Positions 34,389-42,880 of a stretch of DNA of 64,000 bases are shown piece by piece. Each line of letters starts with the position of its first letter. Within the stretch, counting starts at the first letter, position 1. This stretch comes from Spongiivirga citrea (GTDB lineage Bacteria; Bacteroidota; Bacteroidia; Flavobacteriales; Flavobacteriaceae): positions 62,001 to 126,000 of the forward strand of contig NZ_JAABOQ010000001.1 of the NCBI RefSeq assembly GCF_010671565.1, in the 5' to 3' direction. A program made the position numbers and the translations under genes. The notes below the pieces were generated by a model. The model was given only the letters and a program-made list of their open reading frames with translations, did not search any database and was not told the origin of the DNA.

Positions 34389-35474
34389 CTACATCTGATA
34401 TACAATCGCATTAATATTCATACCAGCACCAACCGAAGCTAGAACAACTTTATCTCCCTTTTCAATAGAATGTCCATCAACCTGACCTCTTAAAATAAGG
34501 TCCAATAAAGTTGGTACAGTTGCCGTAGATGAATTTCCAAATTTTTCGATGGTCATCGGCATAATCTCTGTTGCGACAACCGGTATATCGTATAGTTTAT
34601 ACAATCTTTTTAAAATGGCTTCGTCCATTTTACCATTGGCCTGATGGATAAGTATTTTTTTGATCTCAGACAGATGAGTTCCGCTTTTCTCCAAGCAAGC
34701 TTGTATTGCCGTAGGAACATTTTCCAAAGCATATTGATATAGCTTTCTACCAAACATTTTTAAATAAATGTTATCGGGCTCACTGGTATCTTTATTATAT
34801 GACGGTCCCATGAAAAGCATATTAGCATGTTCAATGGTGTCCGATCTAGTTCCATGCGCTAAAATTCCTTTAGGTTCAGAACCATTGTAAGATTCTAAAA
34901 TAGTAGCCCCTGCACCATCTGCATAAATCATACTATCTCTATCGTGTGGATCGCAGACTCTAGAAAGCACGTCAGCACCAATAACCAAAACTCTTTTTGC
35001 ATCACCAGAACGTATATAATAATCAGCTTGAATCATACCTTGTACCCATCCTGGGCAGCCAAATGGTAAATCGTAGGCTACAGTTGCTGGGTTTTCAATT
35101 CCGAGTTTTTGTTTAACACGTGCAGCCAGGGTGGGAATCTGCTCCATTCGGTTATTCCCTATTTTAGACTCTGCGAAATTGTGTCCTACTATAATGTAAT
35201 CGAGTGTTTCTTTGTCAATGTCTGCATCTTCAATCGCCTTTTCTGATGCCAAATATGCAATATCGGAAGTCGATTGATCATCATTTACATAACGGCGTTC
35301 TTGTATCGTTGTAATAGCCTCAAACTTCTCAATAATCTCTTGATTAGGCTTATTCAATTTTTCTCCTGAGCTATCATAAAATTCATGCTCTAAAAAATCT
35401 TCATTCATTACGCGCTTACTAGGAATATAACTTCCTGTTCCTTTAATTACGCTGTAAAATCGTTCTGTCGTCAT
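34389..35474 (-). CDS. 3-oxoacyl-ACP synthase III (FabH-like)
   Basis: This 361-residue thiolase-fold enzyme has the KAS III triad Cys140 (DLPFGCPGWV), His277 (ILIHQANGKMD) and Asn314 (EKFGNSSTATV). Such enzymes prime fatty acid synthesis with acetyl- or branched acyl-CoA, or make specialised beta-ketoacyl products. Flavobacteriaceae usually carry several paralogues, and this longer form has an insertion early on (HEFYDSSGEKLNKPNQEI), so it may not be the housekeeping FabH. It is upstream of nothing on its strand and is 54 bp from the convergent lyase gene. Confidence 0.88.
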   Translation of the reverse strand: MTTERFYSVIKGTGSYIPSKRVMNEDFLEHEFYDSSGEKLNKPNQEIIEKFEAITTIQERRYVNDDQSTSDIAYLASEKAIEDADIDKETLDYIIVGHNFAESKIGNNRMEQIPTLAARVKQKLGIENPATVAYDLPFGCPGWVQGMIQADYYIRSGDAKRVLVIGADVLSRVCDPHDRDSMIYADGAGATILESYNGSEPKGILAHGTRSDTIEHANMLFMGPSYNKDTSEPDNIYLKMFGRKLYQYALENVPTAIQACLEKSGTHLSEIKKILIHQANGKMDEAILKRLYKLYDIPVVATEIMPMTIEKFGNSSTATVPTLLDLILRGQVDGHSIEKGDKVVLASVGAGMNINAIVYQM

Positions 35475-35513
35475 ATAAATATTCTAAAAATTGAATAGGT
35501 TTACTTTCGGGGT

Positions 35514-35960
35514 TTACTGTATTATATCTTTAATTATCTTAAGGTGATGTCGAGTATGTATTTTAATAAATTTCTTCGCTTTTTTAAGATTCAACTGGCC
35601 AAAGTAAGGGTGACTGAAATGGGATTTTGGATCTAACTTCTTAAGGTTTGAAAATTCTTGCTTGGCAATCTCAATATACTTCTTGAGTTCCTCCACATCA
35701 ATAGTATCCCCTGGTTGAGACTTTTTTGGGGCTTTGCCTCTACCTCTCGGAATACTACCTGCTGTTAATACTATTGTCCCAACAAGATTAAATCGAGGTT
35801 TATAGTCATCAGGGTTAGACGTTTTTAAAGCCTTACTTATTGAGTTTATAACTTTTACGCTATGAGCCAAATGCCATATAACAGGACTCTTAGACACCTT
35901 TTTATTTAATGTATCACCCTGTTCTATATATGTACTAATTAATGAAAACTCCTTTTTCAA
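35514..35960 (-). CDS. DUF1569 (DinB-like) protein
   Basis: This 148-residue protein has the DUF1569 pattern: SPVIWHLAHSVKVINSIS near residue 25, HPYFGQLNLKKAKKFI, and a C-terminal IHTRHHLKIIKDI. The spaced histidines recall the metal-binding four-helix DinB superfamily. The start is TTG, immediately after the stop of the preceding NTF2-like gene, so the pair is translationally linked. Some DinB relatives are metal-dependent thiol transferases; no specific function is known for this one. Confidence 0.75.
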   Translation of the reverse strand: MKKEFSLISTYIEQGDTLNKKVSKSPVIWHLAHSVKVINSISKALKTSNPDDYKPRFNLVGTIVLTAGSIPRGRGKAPKKSQPGDTIDVEELKKYIEIAKQEFSNLKKLDPKSHFSHPYFGQLNLKKAKKFIKIHTRHHLKIIKDIIQ

Positions 35961-36422
35961 CTATTCCGATTTAGTTTCACAACCAGTTCTTCGCCGTGTA
36001 TCAAGTATATAGGTGATTTTCCATTGCCCATTGTCATTAAACAACTGAAAAGAATTCACGCCACAATGTGATAGTTGACTATTTACATAAAACTCATAGG
36101 GCGTCCAAACATGAGCCATATTACCATCGACCAAGACTTTGTAGGATAACAAACGTTCTTCGTATATGTCCTTTCTCGGCTTGATAAGCGATGCGATAAA
36201 CTTATCTATTGGGGTACTCATTAACTTATCTTGTCCTTCTTTTGTCTTAACGGCAGATTGCAATTTGGTATCCTTCATTAATACGGATGTCAACTTTAGG
36301 GAATCGCCCTTATGAAAACCGTCAAAAAAGTCAATGATGGCATTTTTCACAACCTCTTCAGTCGATTGCGAATGAGCTAAAAAAGCACAAAACAATGCTA
36401 TTAGAAATAAAAAACGTTTCAT
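35961..36422 (-). CDS. Secreted NTF2-like (SnoaL/lumazine-binding-like) protein
   Basis: This 153-residue protein has a signal peptide (FLFLIALFCAFLAHSQ) and a single NTF2-like domain. The opening helix is EEVVKNAIIDFFDGFHKGDS, and the central strands include MAHVWTPYEFYVN and HCGVNSFQLFND. NTF2-like domains bind small ligands or act as simple enzymes, and no catalytic residues can be assigned. It directly precedes the DUF1569 gene with no gap, so the two are probably one transcript. Confidence 0.78.
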   Translation of the reverse strand: MKRFLFLIALFCAFLAHSQSTEEVVKNAIIDFFDGFHKGDSLKLTSVLMKDTKLQSAVKTKEGQDKLMSTPIDKFIASLIKPRKDIYEERLLSYKVLVDGNMAHVWTPYEFYVNSQLSHCGVNSFQLFNDNGQWKITYILDTRRRTGCETKSE

Positions 36423-36609
36423 TTTGTTAGGGTTTAAACGAAATTAGTATGTATGCATAATAAATTAATTCAATATAATTATAAAATATGATGCCCAAAC
36501 AGCTAATTTGATATTTTATTCCCTTGAAAATTGCGCATTCCATCAAAAAATTATTTTTAATTCCCATTTCATTTTTACCTAATTTTACGCACTTTTAATC
36601 CTATTCTAT

Positions 36610-37428
36610 ATGTCTGTAGCTAAAAAGCAATACAAAAGAGTTACCACCAATAGCCTTGTTGAAATGAAAGCCAATGGCGAGAAAATTTCGATGCTTACAG
36701 CATACGATTATACAATGGCAAAAATTATTGATGGTGCTGGTATAGACGTGATTCTTGTAGGAGATTCTGCAAGTAATGTAATGGCGGGGCACGAAACAAC
36801 ACTACCGATAACTCTAGATCAAATGATTTATCATGCATCTTCAGTGGTTCGAGCTATTGAACGCGCTTTGGTAGTTGTTGATATTCCTTTCGGAAGTTAC
36901 CAGTCTGACCCAAAAGAGGCATTGCGATCTGCTATCCGAATTATGAAAGAATCGGGTGCTCATGCTGTGAAAATGGAGGGTGGTAAAGAGATTAAAGAAT
37001 CGGTTAAACGCATTTTAGCTGCGGGTATCCCTGTTATGGGACATCTGGGATTGACTCCACAGAGCATTTATAAGTTTGGCACATACACCGTACGAGCTAA
37101 GGAGGAGGAGGAAGCAGCGCAACTAAAGGAAGACGCCAAATTGCTAGAAAAATTAGGTTGTTTTGGAGTAGTACTTGAAAAAGTGCCGGCACACTTAGCA
37201 AAAAGCGTAGCCGAAAGTATTCGAATTCCAGTTATAGGAATTGGTGCAGGTAATGGTGCCGATGGACAAGTACTCGTTACGCATGATATGTTAGGAATGA
37301 CACATGAATTCAATCCTCGCTTTCTAAGACGTTATCTAGATATGTACTCGGCCATGACAGATGCCTTTAAGCAATACAAGACTGATGTTAAATCAGGTGA
37401 CTTCCCTAATGAAGACGAACAGTATTGA
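36610..37428 (+). CDS. panB: 3-methyl-2-oxobutanoate hydroxymethyltransferase
   Basis: This 272-residue enzyme of pantothenate synthesis transfers a hydroxymethyl group from methylene-THF to 2-oxoisovalerate, giving ketopantoate. Typical motifs are [35 protein letters not shown] (Mg-binding Asp), [29 protein letters not shown] and [15 protein letters not shown]. The length is standard. It overlaps the downstream pseudouridine synthase at TTGA, forming a two-gene unit frequently seen in this family. Confidence 0.97.
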   Translation: MSVAKKQYKRVTTNSLVEMKANGEKISMLTAYDYTMAKIIDGAGIDVILVGDSASNVMAGHETTLPITLDQMIYHASSVVRAIERALVVVDIPFGSYQSDPKEALRSAIRIMKESGAHAVKMEGGKEIKESVKRILAAGIPVMGHLGLTPQSIYKFGTYTVRAKEEEEAAQLKEDAKLLEKLGCFGVVLEKVPAHLAKSVAESIRIPVIGIGAGNGADGQVLVTHDMLGMTHEFNPRFLRRYLDMYSAMTDAFKQYKTDVKSGDFPNEDEQY

Positions 37429-38126
37429 AAACCTATTCTAATAAAGAGAATCTTCAAGTATTATATGAGGATAATCATATAATAGCTATCAACAAACGAC
37501 CAGGCGATATTGTTCAAGGTGACAAAACAAAGGACATTCCACTAAGCGAAGTTGTCAAAGCATATATTAAGGACAAATACGAGAAACCTGGCAATGTATA
37601 TCTAGGCGTTGTACATCGGTTGGACAGGCCCACTAGTGGTATTGTTATTTTTGCTAGAACTAGCAAGGCATTAACCCGTCTTAACAAGATGTTTGCGGAG
37701 AAAAAAACTCAAAAAACTTATTGGGCCGTAGTCAAAGAAAAGCCTCATAAAAATGAAATGGAATTGGTGCATTGGCTAAAAAGAAATGAAAAACAGAATA
37801 AAAGTTATGCCAATGACAATGAAGTTCCCGATAGTAAAAAGGCTATTCTGTCTTATAAAATCGTTAAAAAATTAGACTCCTATTGCTTGCTGGAAATTGA
37901 CCTGAAAACGGGTCGACATCATCAAATACGATCACAGTTATCAAAAATAGGCAGCCCCATAAAGGGTGATCTTAAATATGGTTTTAACAGAAGTAATAAA
38001 GACGCGAGCATTCATCTTCATGCTAGAAAGCTCGTTTTAGAGCACCCGGTCAAAAAAGAGTCTCTCGAAATCGTTGCTCCTACTCCATCGTATGATCCCA
38101 TTTGGAGGGCCTGCGAATCACAATAG
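37425..38126 (+). CDS. RluA-family pseudouridine synthase
   Basis: This 233-residue enzyme isomerises uridine in rRNA or tRNA. The catalytic Asp lies in [17 protein letters not shown], and the C-terminal [16 protein letters not shown] is the conserved RNA-binding segment. There is no S4 domain, so it is the short RluA type, and the target uridine is unknown. The start is TTG, overlapping the panB stop as TTGA. No ATG lies early enough to give the conserved [15 protein letters not shown] strand, so the TTG is accepted. Confidence 0.9.
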   Translation: MKTYSNKENLQVLYEDNHIIAINKRPGDIVQGDKTKDIPLSEVVKAYIKDKYEKPGNVYLGVVHRLDRPTSGIVIFARTSKALTRLNKMFAEKKTQKTYWAVVKEKPHKNEMELVHWLKRNEKQNKSYANDNEVPDSKKAILSYKIVKKLDSYCLLEIDLKTGRHHQIRSQLSKIGSPIKGDLKYGFNRSNKDASIHLHARKLVLEHPVKKESLEIVAPTPSYDPIWRACESQ

Positions 38127-38163
38127 TTTAGAGTTTGGAATTTGTAAAATTGATTTTCCTAGA

Positions 38164-38649
38164 CTAAAACTCCTTCACCATCCACACTTGACAAGCAGTA
38201 TGTCCGGTATCACCTTTAGGTTTATCTATATAATTAAATCCGTTTAGTTGATATAGATGTTGCGCCGCTTTCATGGAAGGCATTGTTTCCAAATAGCAGG
38301 TTTTATAGCCCGATTTTCGAGCACCATCAATACATTTTGCAAGTAACTTTTTACCTAAACCGAGTCCTCTTGTTTCTTTAATTAAATACATTTTTTGTAT
38401 TTCACATACCGAAGGGTCTGCATTTGCCAGTTGAGAAAAACCTCCTCCCCCGAGAATCCGACCCGATTTTTCAATAACGTAATAAGTCGCATTTTTATCT
38501 TGATAGGTTTCAAACATAAGCTTTAAAGATTCATCTTCGTACGTTGATCCTGTTTTAGGCACTCCCATTTCCTCTAAAACCTGTTTTATGATGTGTTCTA
38601 TCGCAGCATTATCGCTCTTTTTAATTTCTCTTATTATGATATTCTCCAT
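38164..38649 (-). CDS. GNAT family N-acetyltransferase
   Basis: This 161-residue protein has the GNAT fold. The CoA pyrophosphate loop is EIQKMYLIKETRGLGLGKKL (the Q/RxxGxG/A equivalent is RGLGLG), followed by YLETMPSMKAAQHLYQLNGF, with the usual AAxxLYxxxGF ending. It resembles small-molecule acetyltransferases common in Bacteroidota, and the acceptor is unknown. It is convergent with the pseudouridine synthase gene and divergent from the LEA-type lipoprotein gene. Confidence 0.88.
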   Translation of the reverse strand: MENIIIREIKKSDNAAIEHIIKQVLEEMGVPKTGSTYEDESLKLMFETYQDKNATYYVIEKSGRILGGGGFSQLANADPSVCEIQKMYLIKETRGLGLGKKLLAKCIDGARKSGYKTCYLETMPSMKAAQHLYQLNGFNYIDKPKGDTGHTACQVWMVKEF

Positions 38650-38664
38650 CGGACTGATAAATGT

Positions 38665-38672
38665 TACTTTTG
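38665..38672 (+). promoter_or_regulatory. -7 promoter element for the LEA-type lipoprotein to EamA run
   Basis: TACTTTTG matches TAnnTTTG, 21 bp before the ATG at 38694. It is the only good promoter element upstream of the tightly packed run 38694-42281, so it may drive the entire run. Confidence 0.55.
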
Positions 38673-38693
38673 TAAAGATACATCTTCGGAAAA

Positions 38694-39158
38694 ATGAAAA
38701 CTAAATTAACAACACTCTTATTAGTATTAGTAATTTTTATAGGCTGCACTGTCAATGAAAAACCAGAATTTATTGCAGTGGATAACATTGAAGTAGTCAG
38801 CGTTTCATCGGACACTTTAACCATAAAGGCCGATGCTTATTTCAACAATCCTAATGATTTAGGAGGAACCTTAAAGACCGACGGTATTGATGTAATAATT
38901 GCCAATGTCAATGTTGCCACTGTGCAAACGGAAGCTTTTGATGTTCCCGGAAAACGCCAGTTTGCGATTCCGCTAGTTGCCAAAGTTGCAACTAATGATG
39001 TTTTTAAAAAGAATAAGGATAATCTTATAGGTGGTTTGCTAACTACGCTTTTAACCAAGAAAATTAAGGTACAGTACAAAGGAGCGATAGCCTACAAAGC
39101 TCTTGGCCTTTCATACGATTATCCTATTGATATTACTGAGGAGGTAAACATTGAATAG
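38694..39158 (+). CDS. LEA type 2 family lipoprotein
   Basis: This 154-residue protein has a lipoprotein signal peptide (VLVIFIGC, Cys18). It carries a single LEA14-type beta-sandwich domain, with IEVVSVSSDTLTIKADAYFNNPNDLGG typical of its first strands, split here as two neighbouring runs. Such domains are thought to help with envelope or desiccation stress, but bacterial functions are not settled. Its stop overlaps the ribD start region, since the TTG start lies inside its last codons, so it is cotranscribed with ribD. Confidence 0.8.
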   Translation: MKTKLTTLLLVLVIFIGCTVNEKPEFIAVDNIEVVSVSSDTLTIKADAYFNNPNDLGGTLKTDGIDVIIANVNVATVQTEAFDVPGKRQFAIPLVAKVATNDVFKKNKDNLIGGLLTTLLTKKIKVQYKGAIAYKALGLSYDYPIDITEEVNIE

Positions 39159-40197
39159 TCACGAACACTTTATGCGTCGGTGCTTAGAGCTGGCAAAAAA
39201 GGGAATTGGAAACACCTATCCAAATCCTTCAGTGGGATGTGTTGTTGTATATGATAATAAAATAATTGGCGAAGGCTTTACAAGCGAATATGGCGGACCT
39301 CATGCCGAAGTAAACGCAATAGAAAATGTACATGATAAATCACTTTTAAAAAAAGCCACACTTTATGTTACCCTAGAACCTTGTTCTCATTTTGGCAAAA
39401 CCCCGCCATGTGCTGACCTCATTATTAGACATGAAATTTATCAGGTAGTTATTGGCACGATTGATTTAAATCAAAAAGTCTCAGGCAAAGGGGTTGAAAA
39501 ACTTCGTGAGGCTGGATGTAATGTTCAGGTTGGTTGTCTTGAAGATGAATGTAAAGAACATCATAAACGTTTTTTAACCTATCACAATAAAAAACGACCG
39601 TACATTATTTTAAAATGGGCCGAAAGCGCGGATGGTTTTATTGCGCCTGAAGATTCAACTAGAGAAAAAAAAGAACCTGTTTGGATTACCAATACCAAAA
39701 GCAGGCAGTTGGTTCATAAATGGCGTAGTGAAGAACAAGCAATTTTAGTTGGAACCAAAACAGTACTAAAAGACAACCCTAGTTTAACAACCAGAGATTG
39801 GTCAGGAAAATCTCCTATCCGAATTGTCATCGATCGATCAAATAAAATTACTAAAGATGCTGCTGTTTTTAAAGGAGATACTAAAACCATTGTAGTTTGT
39901 GAAAATAATTCCACTGATAACCTCGAGTATTTAACTTTTGAGCCTATTGATTTTTCAAAAGAAATCTCTAAACAATTATGTGAGGTACTTGTAAAGCATC
40001 AAATTCTATCAGTTATAATTGAAGGAGGAAGCAAAACTATACAAACATTTATCGATGCTAACTTATGGGATGAGGCACGGGTTTTTAAAGGAAAAATCAC
40101 TTTCAAAAACGGGATAAAGGCGCCATTGATAAGTACTTCATCTTCTGAGTCCTTGAACATTGATCAAGATCTATTAAGTATCTATACAAACACATGA
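39151..40197 (+). CDS. ribD: Bifunctional riboflavin deaminase/reductase
   Basis: This 348-residue enzyme catalyses two steps of riboflavin synthesis. The zinc deaminase site is His51-Ala-Glu53 (HAEVNAIE), with Cys78 and Cys87 (PCSHFGKTPPC). The reductase domain follows from about residue 150 (ILKWAESADGFIA; ILVGTKTVLKDNP; SVIIEGGSKTI). The start is TTG at 39151, with a rare strong Shine-Dalgarno sequence (GAGGAGG, 39138-39144), and the following residues NSHEHFMRRCLELAKKG fit RibD. It overlaps the HAD gene by 4 bp. Other rib genes are not in the window. Confidence 0.95.
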   Translation: MNSHEHFMRRCLELAKKGIGNTYPNPSVGCVVVYDNKIIGEGFTSEYGGPHAEVNAIENVHDKSLLKKATLYVTLEPCSHFGKTPPCADLIIRHEIYQVVIGTIDLNQKVSGKGVEKLREAGCNVQVGCLEDECKEHHKRFLTYHNKKRPYIILKWAESADGFIAPEDSTREKKEPVWITNTKSRQLVHKWRSEEQAILVGTKTVLKDNPSLTTRDWSGKSPIRIVIDRSNKITKDAAVFKGDTKTIVVCENNSTDNLEYLTFEPIDFSKEISKQLCEVLVKHQILSVIIEGGSKTIQTFIDANLWDEARVFKGKITFKNGIKAPLISTSSSESLNIDQDLLSIYTNT

Positions 40198-40808
40198 TTA
40201 AGAACTTACTATTCGATTTTGGCGACATCTTTATCAATCTAGATAAGTCCGCAACATTAAATACAATGAAGCAATTTGGACTTCATCAAGTAACCCCAGA
40301 AATGAATGAAATCAACAATCAGTATGAAAAAGGCGAAATCAGTAGTATTGAATTTATAGCTTTTTACAAATCGCTATTCCCACGTGCAAGTGAAAAAGAC
40401 TTGGAAGGTGCATGGAACGACATTATCCTAGATTTTCCTGAATATCGTTTATCATTTATCGAAGAACTGACTTCAAAAGAAGAATTCAACTTATTCCTTT
40501 TAAGTAATACCAACGAACTTCATATTAAAAAGGTAAAAGAAAATATGAATAATGCCAGATATGATCGCTTTAAGAAGTGTTTTCAAAAATTCTATCTTTC
40601 TCATGAAATTGGGATGCGTAAACCGGATCATGAAATTTACAAATACGTTTTAAAAGAGAATAATTTAAAGGCAGAAGAAACATTGTTTATAGATGACACT
40701 CCGGAAAATATAATAGCAGCTTCCGCACTAAATATTCAGACATGGAATTTAGAACCAGGAGTCGATGATGTTGTTGATCTTTTTAAAAATCCCATTTTTA
40801 GCGCATGA
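40194..40808 (+). CDS. HAD superfamily hydrolase
   Basis: This 204-residue phosphatase-like protein has HAD motif I as LLFDFGDIFINL (the nucleophile region has DFGD, so the first Asp may be the nucleophile), motif II LLSNTNELH, the Lys of RKPDHEIYKYV and motif IV FIDDTPENI. The helical cap after motif I is that of subfamily I. The substrate is unknown. In some bacteria a HAD phosphatase dephosphorylates the RibD product, so a riboflavin role is possible from its ATGA overlap with ribD, but this is inference. Confidence 0.85.
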   Translation: MIKNLLFDFGDIFINLDKSATLNTMKQFGLHQVTPEMNEINNQYEKGEISSIEFIAFYKSLFPRASEKDLEGAWNDIILDFPEYRLSFIEELTSKEEFNLFLLSNTNELHIKKVKENMNNARYDRFKKCFQKFYLSHEIGMRKPDHEIYKYVLKENNLKAEETLFIDDTPENIIAASALNIQTWNLEPGVDDVVDLFKNPIFSA

Positions 40809-41668
40809 TTTATCTAATAGTTAGTGTATTAATATCCAGTTTACTTTTTGTAATCTTCAAGCTTTTTGAGGTTTACAAGGTGAATACGATGCAAGCCATT
40901 GTTGTTAACTATATCGCGGCCGCAACAACCGGTTTTTTAGTGTATGATGGGAATATTAGTATTGCCGAAATACCGCAAACTTCATGGTTTTGGGGGACGG
41001 TGTTTCTCGGGCTTTTATTTATCTCAGTTTTTAATTTAATGGCATTAACATCGCAACAAAACGGATTATCAGTCGCTTCAGTTGCCGGAAAAATGTCGGT
41101 TGTAATTCCCATTATTTTTGGGATTTGGGCGTATAAGGAGTCTGTACATTTTCTCAAAATAACAGGAATAGTGCTTGCGTTATTCGCAGTTTATCTTACC
41201 GCAATAAAGAAAAAAAGTATTCAGAAGAATAAAAATAGCCTATTGTTCCCTTTTCTATTATTTATTGGTTCCGGCGTCATAGACACTGCTATTAAATACT
41301 TTGAAACGAAATATCTACCGGAAGGTGGCATTCCTATTTTCTCCGCAACTATATTCGCATTTGCCGCAATAATTGGAATAAGTATTCTTACAATTAAAGG
41401 TATACGAGGCAAACTACAAATCAATCTTAAAAATGTTGTTGCTGGCATTTGTTTAGGTATACCTAATTATTACTCTATTTACTTTTTATTGAAGGCTTTG
41501 AATACTGAAGGACTAGAAAGTTCCACCTTATTTACTATTAATAATGTAGGCATCGTTATGCTCACTACTTTGTGTGGCTTGTTACTTTTTAAGGAAAAAC
41601 TTATTCCAAAAAATTGGTATGGCATTGTACTAGCAATCGTTTCTATCATAATTATCAGTTTTGCTTAA
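40805..41668 (+). CDS. EamA/DMT-type transporter
   Basis: This 287-residue protein has about ten hydrophobic helices and the two-fold EamA repeat layout. A glycine/alanine-rich helix (VASVAGKMSVVIPIIFGIWAY) ends the first half and an equivalent one (TINNVGIVMLTTLCGLLLF) the second. Such transporters move metabolites or drugs across the inner membrane. Overlaps of 4 bp with the HAD gene and about 8 bp with the YigZ-like frame make it part of the ribD run. The substrate cannot be predicted. Confidence 0.85.
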   Translation: MIYLIVSVLISSLLFVIFKLFEVYKVNTMQAIVVNYIAAATTGFLVYDGNISIAEIPQTSWFWGTVFLGLLFISVFNLMALTSQQNGLSVASVAGKMSVVIPIIFGIWAYKESVHFLKITGIVLALFAVYLTAIKKKSIQKNKNSLLFPFLLFIGSGVIDTAIKYFETKYLPEGGIPIFSATIFAFAAIIGISILTIKGIRGKLQINLKNVVAGICLGIPNYYSIYFLLKALNTEGLESSTLFTINNVGIVMLTTLCGLLLFKEKLIPKNWYGIVLAIVSIIIISFA

Positions 41669-41672
41669 CAAG

Positions 41673-42281
41673 ATGAAGGATACTTACAAAACCATTACAA
41701 AACCTTCTAAAGAAACTTTGTTTAAAGACAGAAACAGTAAGTTTTTTGGTTTTGCCTTTCCGGTTTCTACCGAAGAAGATGTAAAACAGCAAATCACATT
41801 ATTAAAAAAGAAACATCATGCAGCAAGACATTGGTGCTATGCATATCAATTAGGTGCCGATACTCTAAAGTATAGAGTAAATGATGATGGAGAGCCTGCC
41901 AATTCTGCAGGACAACCCATTTATGGACAAATTCAATCCTTTGATGTAACCAATATATTGATTGTTGTTGTACGATATTTTGGTGGGGTTAAATTAGGAG
42001 TTGGTGGATTGATCAATGCATATCGAACTGCAGCGAAACTTTCACTAGAGGAAAGTACGATTGTAGAAAAGACAATTGATTCTCAATTTAAGCTAGTTTT
42101 TGATTATAAAAACATGAATAAGGTAATGCGAATAGTCAAAGAAAAAAATGTAAATATCATTTCGCAACAACTTGAAATAAATTGTCAATTGATAATTTCT
42201 GTAAGAAAAAGTGAATCAGAAATGATAAAAAACCTCTTTGAAGCTATCTTTGAGGTAAAAATAACTAACCTACTTACATAA
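41673..42281 (+). CDS. YigZ/IMPACT family protein
   Basis: This is a protein of about 202 residues. The UPF0029 core includes DRNSKFFGFAFPV, HHAARHWCYAYQLG, DDGEPANSAGQPIYGQIQ and VVRYFGGVKLGVGGLINAYRTAA, and the C-terminal DUF1949-like part is also present. Relatives interact with translation factors or bind nucleic acid, and function in bacteria is unclear. A TTG at 41661 opens the frame further, but ATG 41673 starts the typical KDTYKTITKPS. It is convergent with the thioesterase gene and overlaps it by 8 bp. Confidence 0.9.
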   Translation: MKDTYKTITKPSKETLFKDRNSKFFGFAFPVSTEEDVKQQITLLKKKHHAARHWCYAYQLGADTLKYRVNDDGEPANSAGQPIYGQIQSFDVTNILIVVVRYFGGVKLGVGGLINAYRTAAKLSLEESTIVEKTIDSQFKLVFDYKNMNKVMRIVKEKNVNIISQQLEINCQLIISVRKSESEMIKNLFEAIFEVKITNLLT

Positions 42282-42678
42282 AGCTGTTTAACTTTTTTAT
42301 TAAATATTCTGGTGCGCGTATCGGTTTGTTAGTTTCCATGTCTAAAAATGCTAAAACCGTGTTCGCCAAAGTTAGTAATTCTCCATACTGATTATAGATT
42401 TCGTAGTCGAATTCTATCTTTACTGTAGGTGTTTTTTTCAAGATGGTTTTTAACGTTAACACATCTCCAAAACGGGCAGATTTTTTATAATTTAACTCCA
42501 AAGAAAAAACAGGTAGCATTACACCACTATCCTCCATTTCTTTATAGGAAAAACCGAGCTTATCTAACCACTCAATGCGCCCCAACTCTAGGTATTGTGC
42601 GTAATTTCCATGATATACGACTCCCATTTTATCGGTTTCGCCATACCTCACCTTTATTTGTATTTCATCGAATTTCAC
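42274..42678 (-). CDS. Acyl-CoA thioesterase (YbgC-like hotdog)
   Basis: This 134-residue 4HBT-family thioesterase has the YbgC-type active site in VRYGETDKMGVVYHGNYAQYL: an Asp in the D-x-M-G-V-V-Y/F-H-x-N-Y pattern. It continues ELGRIEWLDKLG and LPVFSLELNYKKSARFGD. It should hydrolyse short or medium acyl-CoA. In other bacteria YbgC sits with Tol-Pal genes, but not here. It is divergent from dnaA with a 202-bp gap. Confidence 0.9.
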   Translation of the reverse strand: MKFDEIQIKVRYGETDKMGVVYHGNYAQYLELGRIEWLDKLGFSYKEMEDSGVMLPVFSLELNYKKSARFGDVLTLKTILKKTPTVKIEFDYEIYNQYGELLTLANTVLAFLDMETNKPIRAPEYLIKKLNSFM

Positions 42679-42880
42679 TAAAATAAATTATTTTTACGCG
42701 TTAATTTAATGTAAATTTATCGGAACGAAACATGCACAAAAAATTCTAGAAATTCAACCCCAATTTCATTTTTTTTTTAGATAATTTGTTCACATATTTG
42801 TTCACCTTATCAAGGAGGTCATTTAGGGCTAAAATAATCTCCTGATTTTGATAAACCTAACTATTTAACTAGTATTAATA

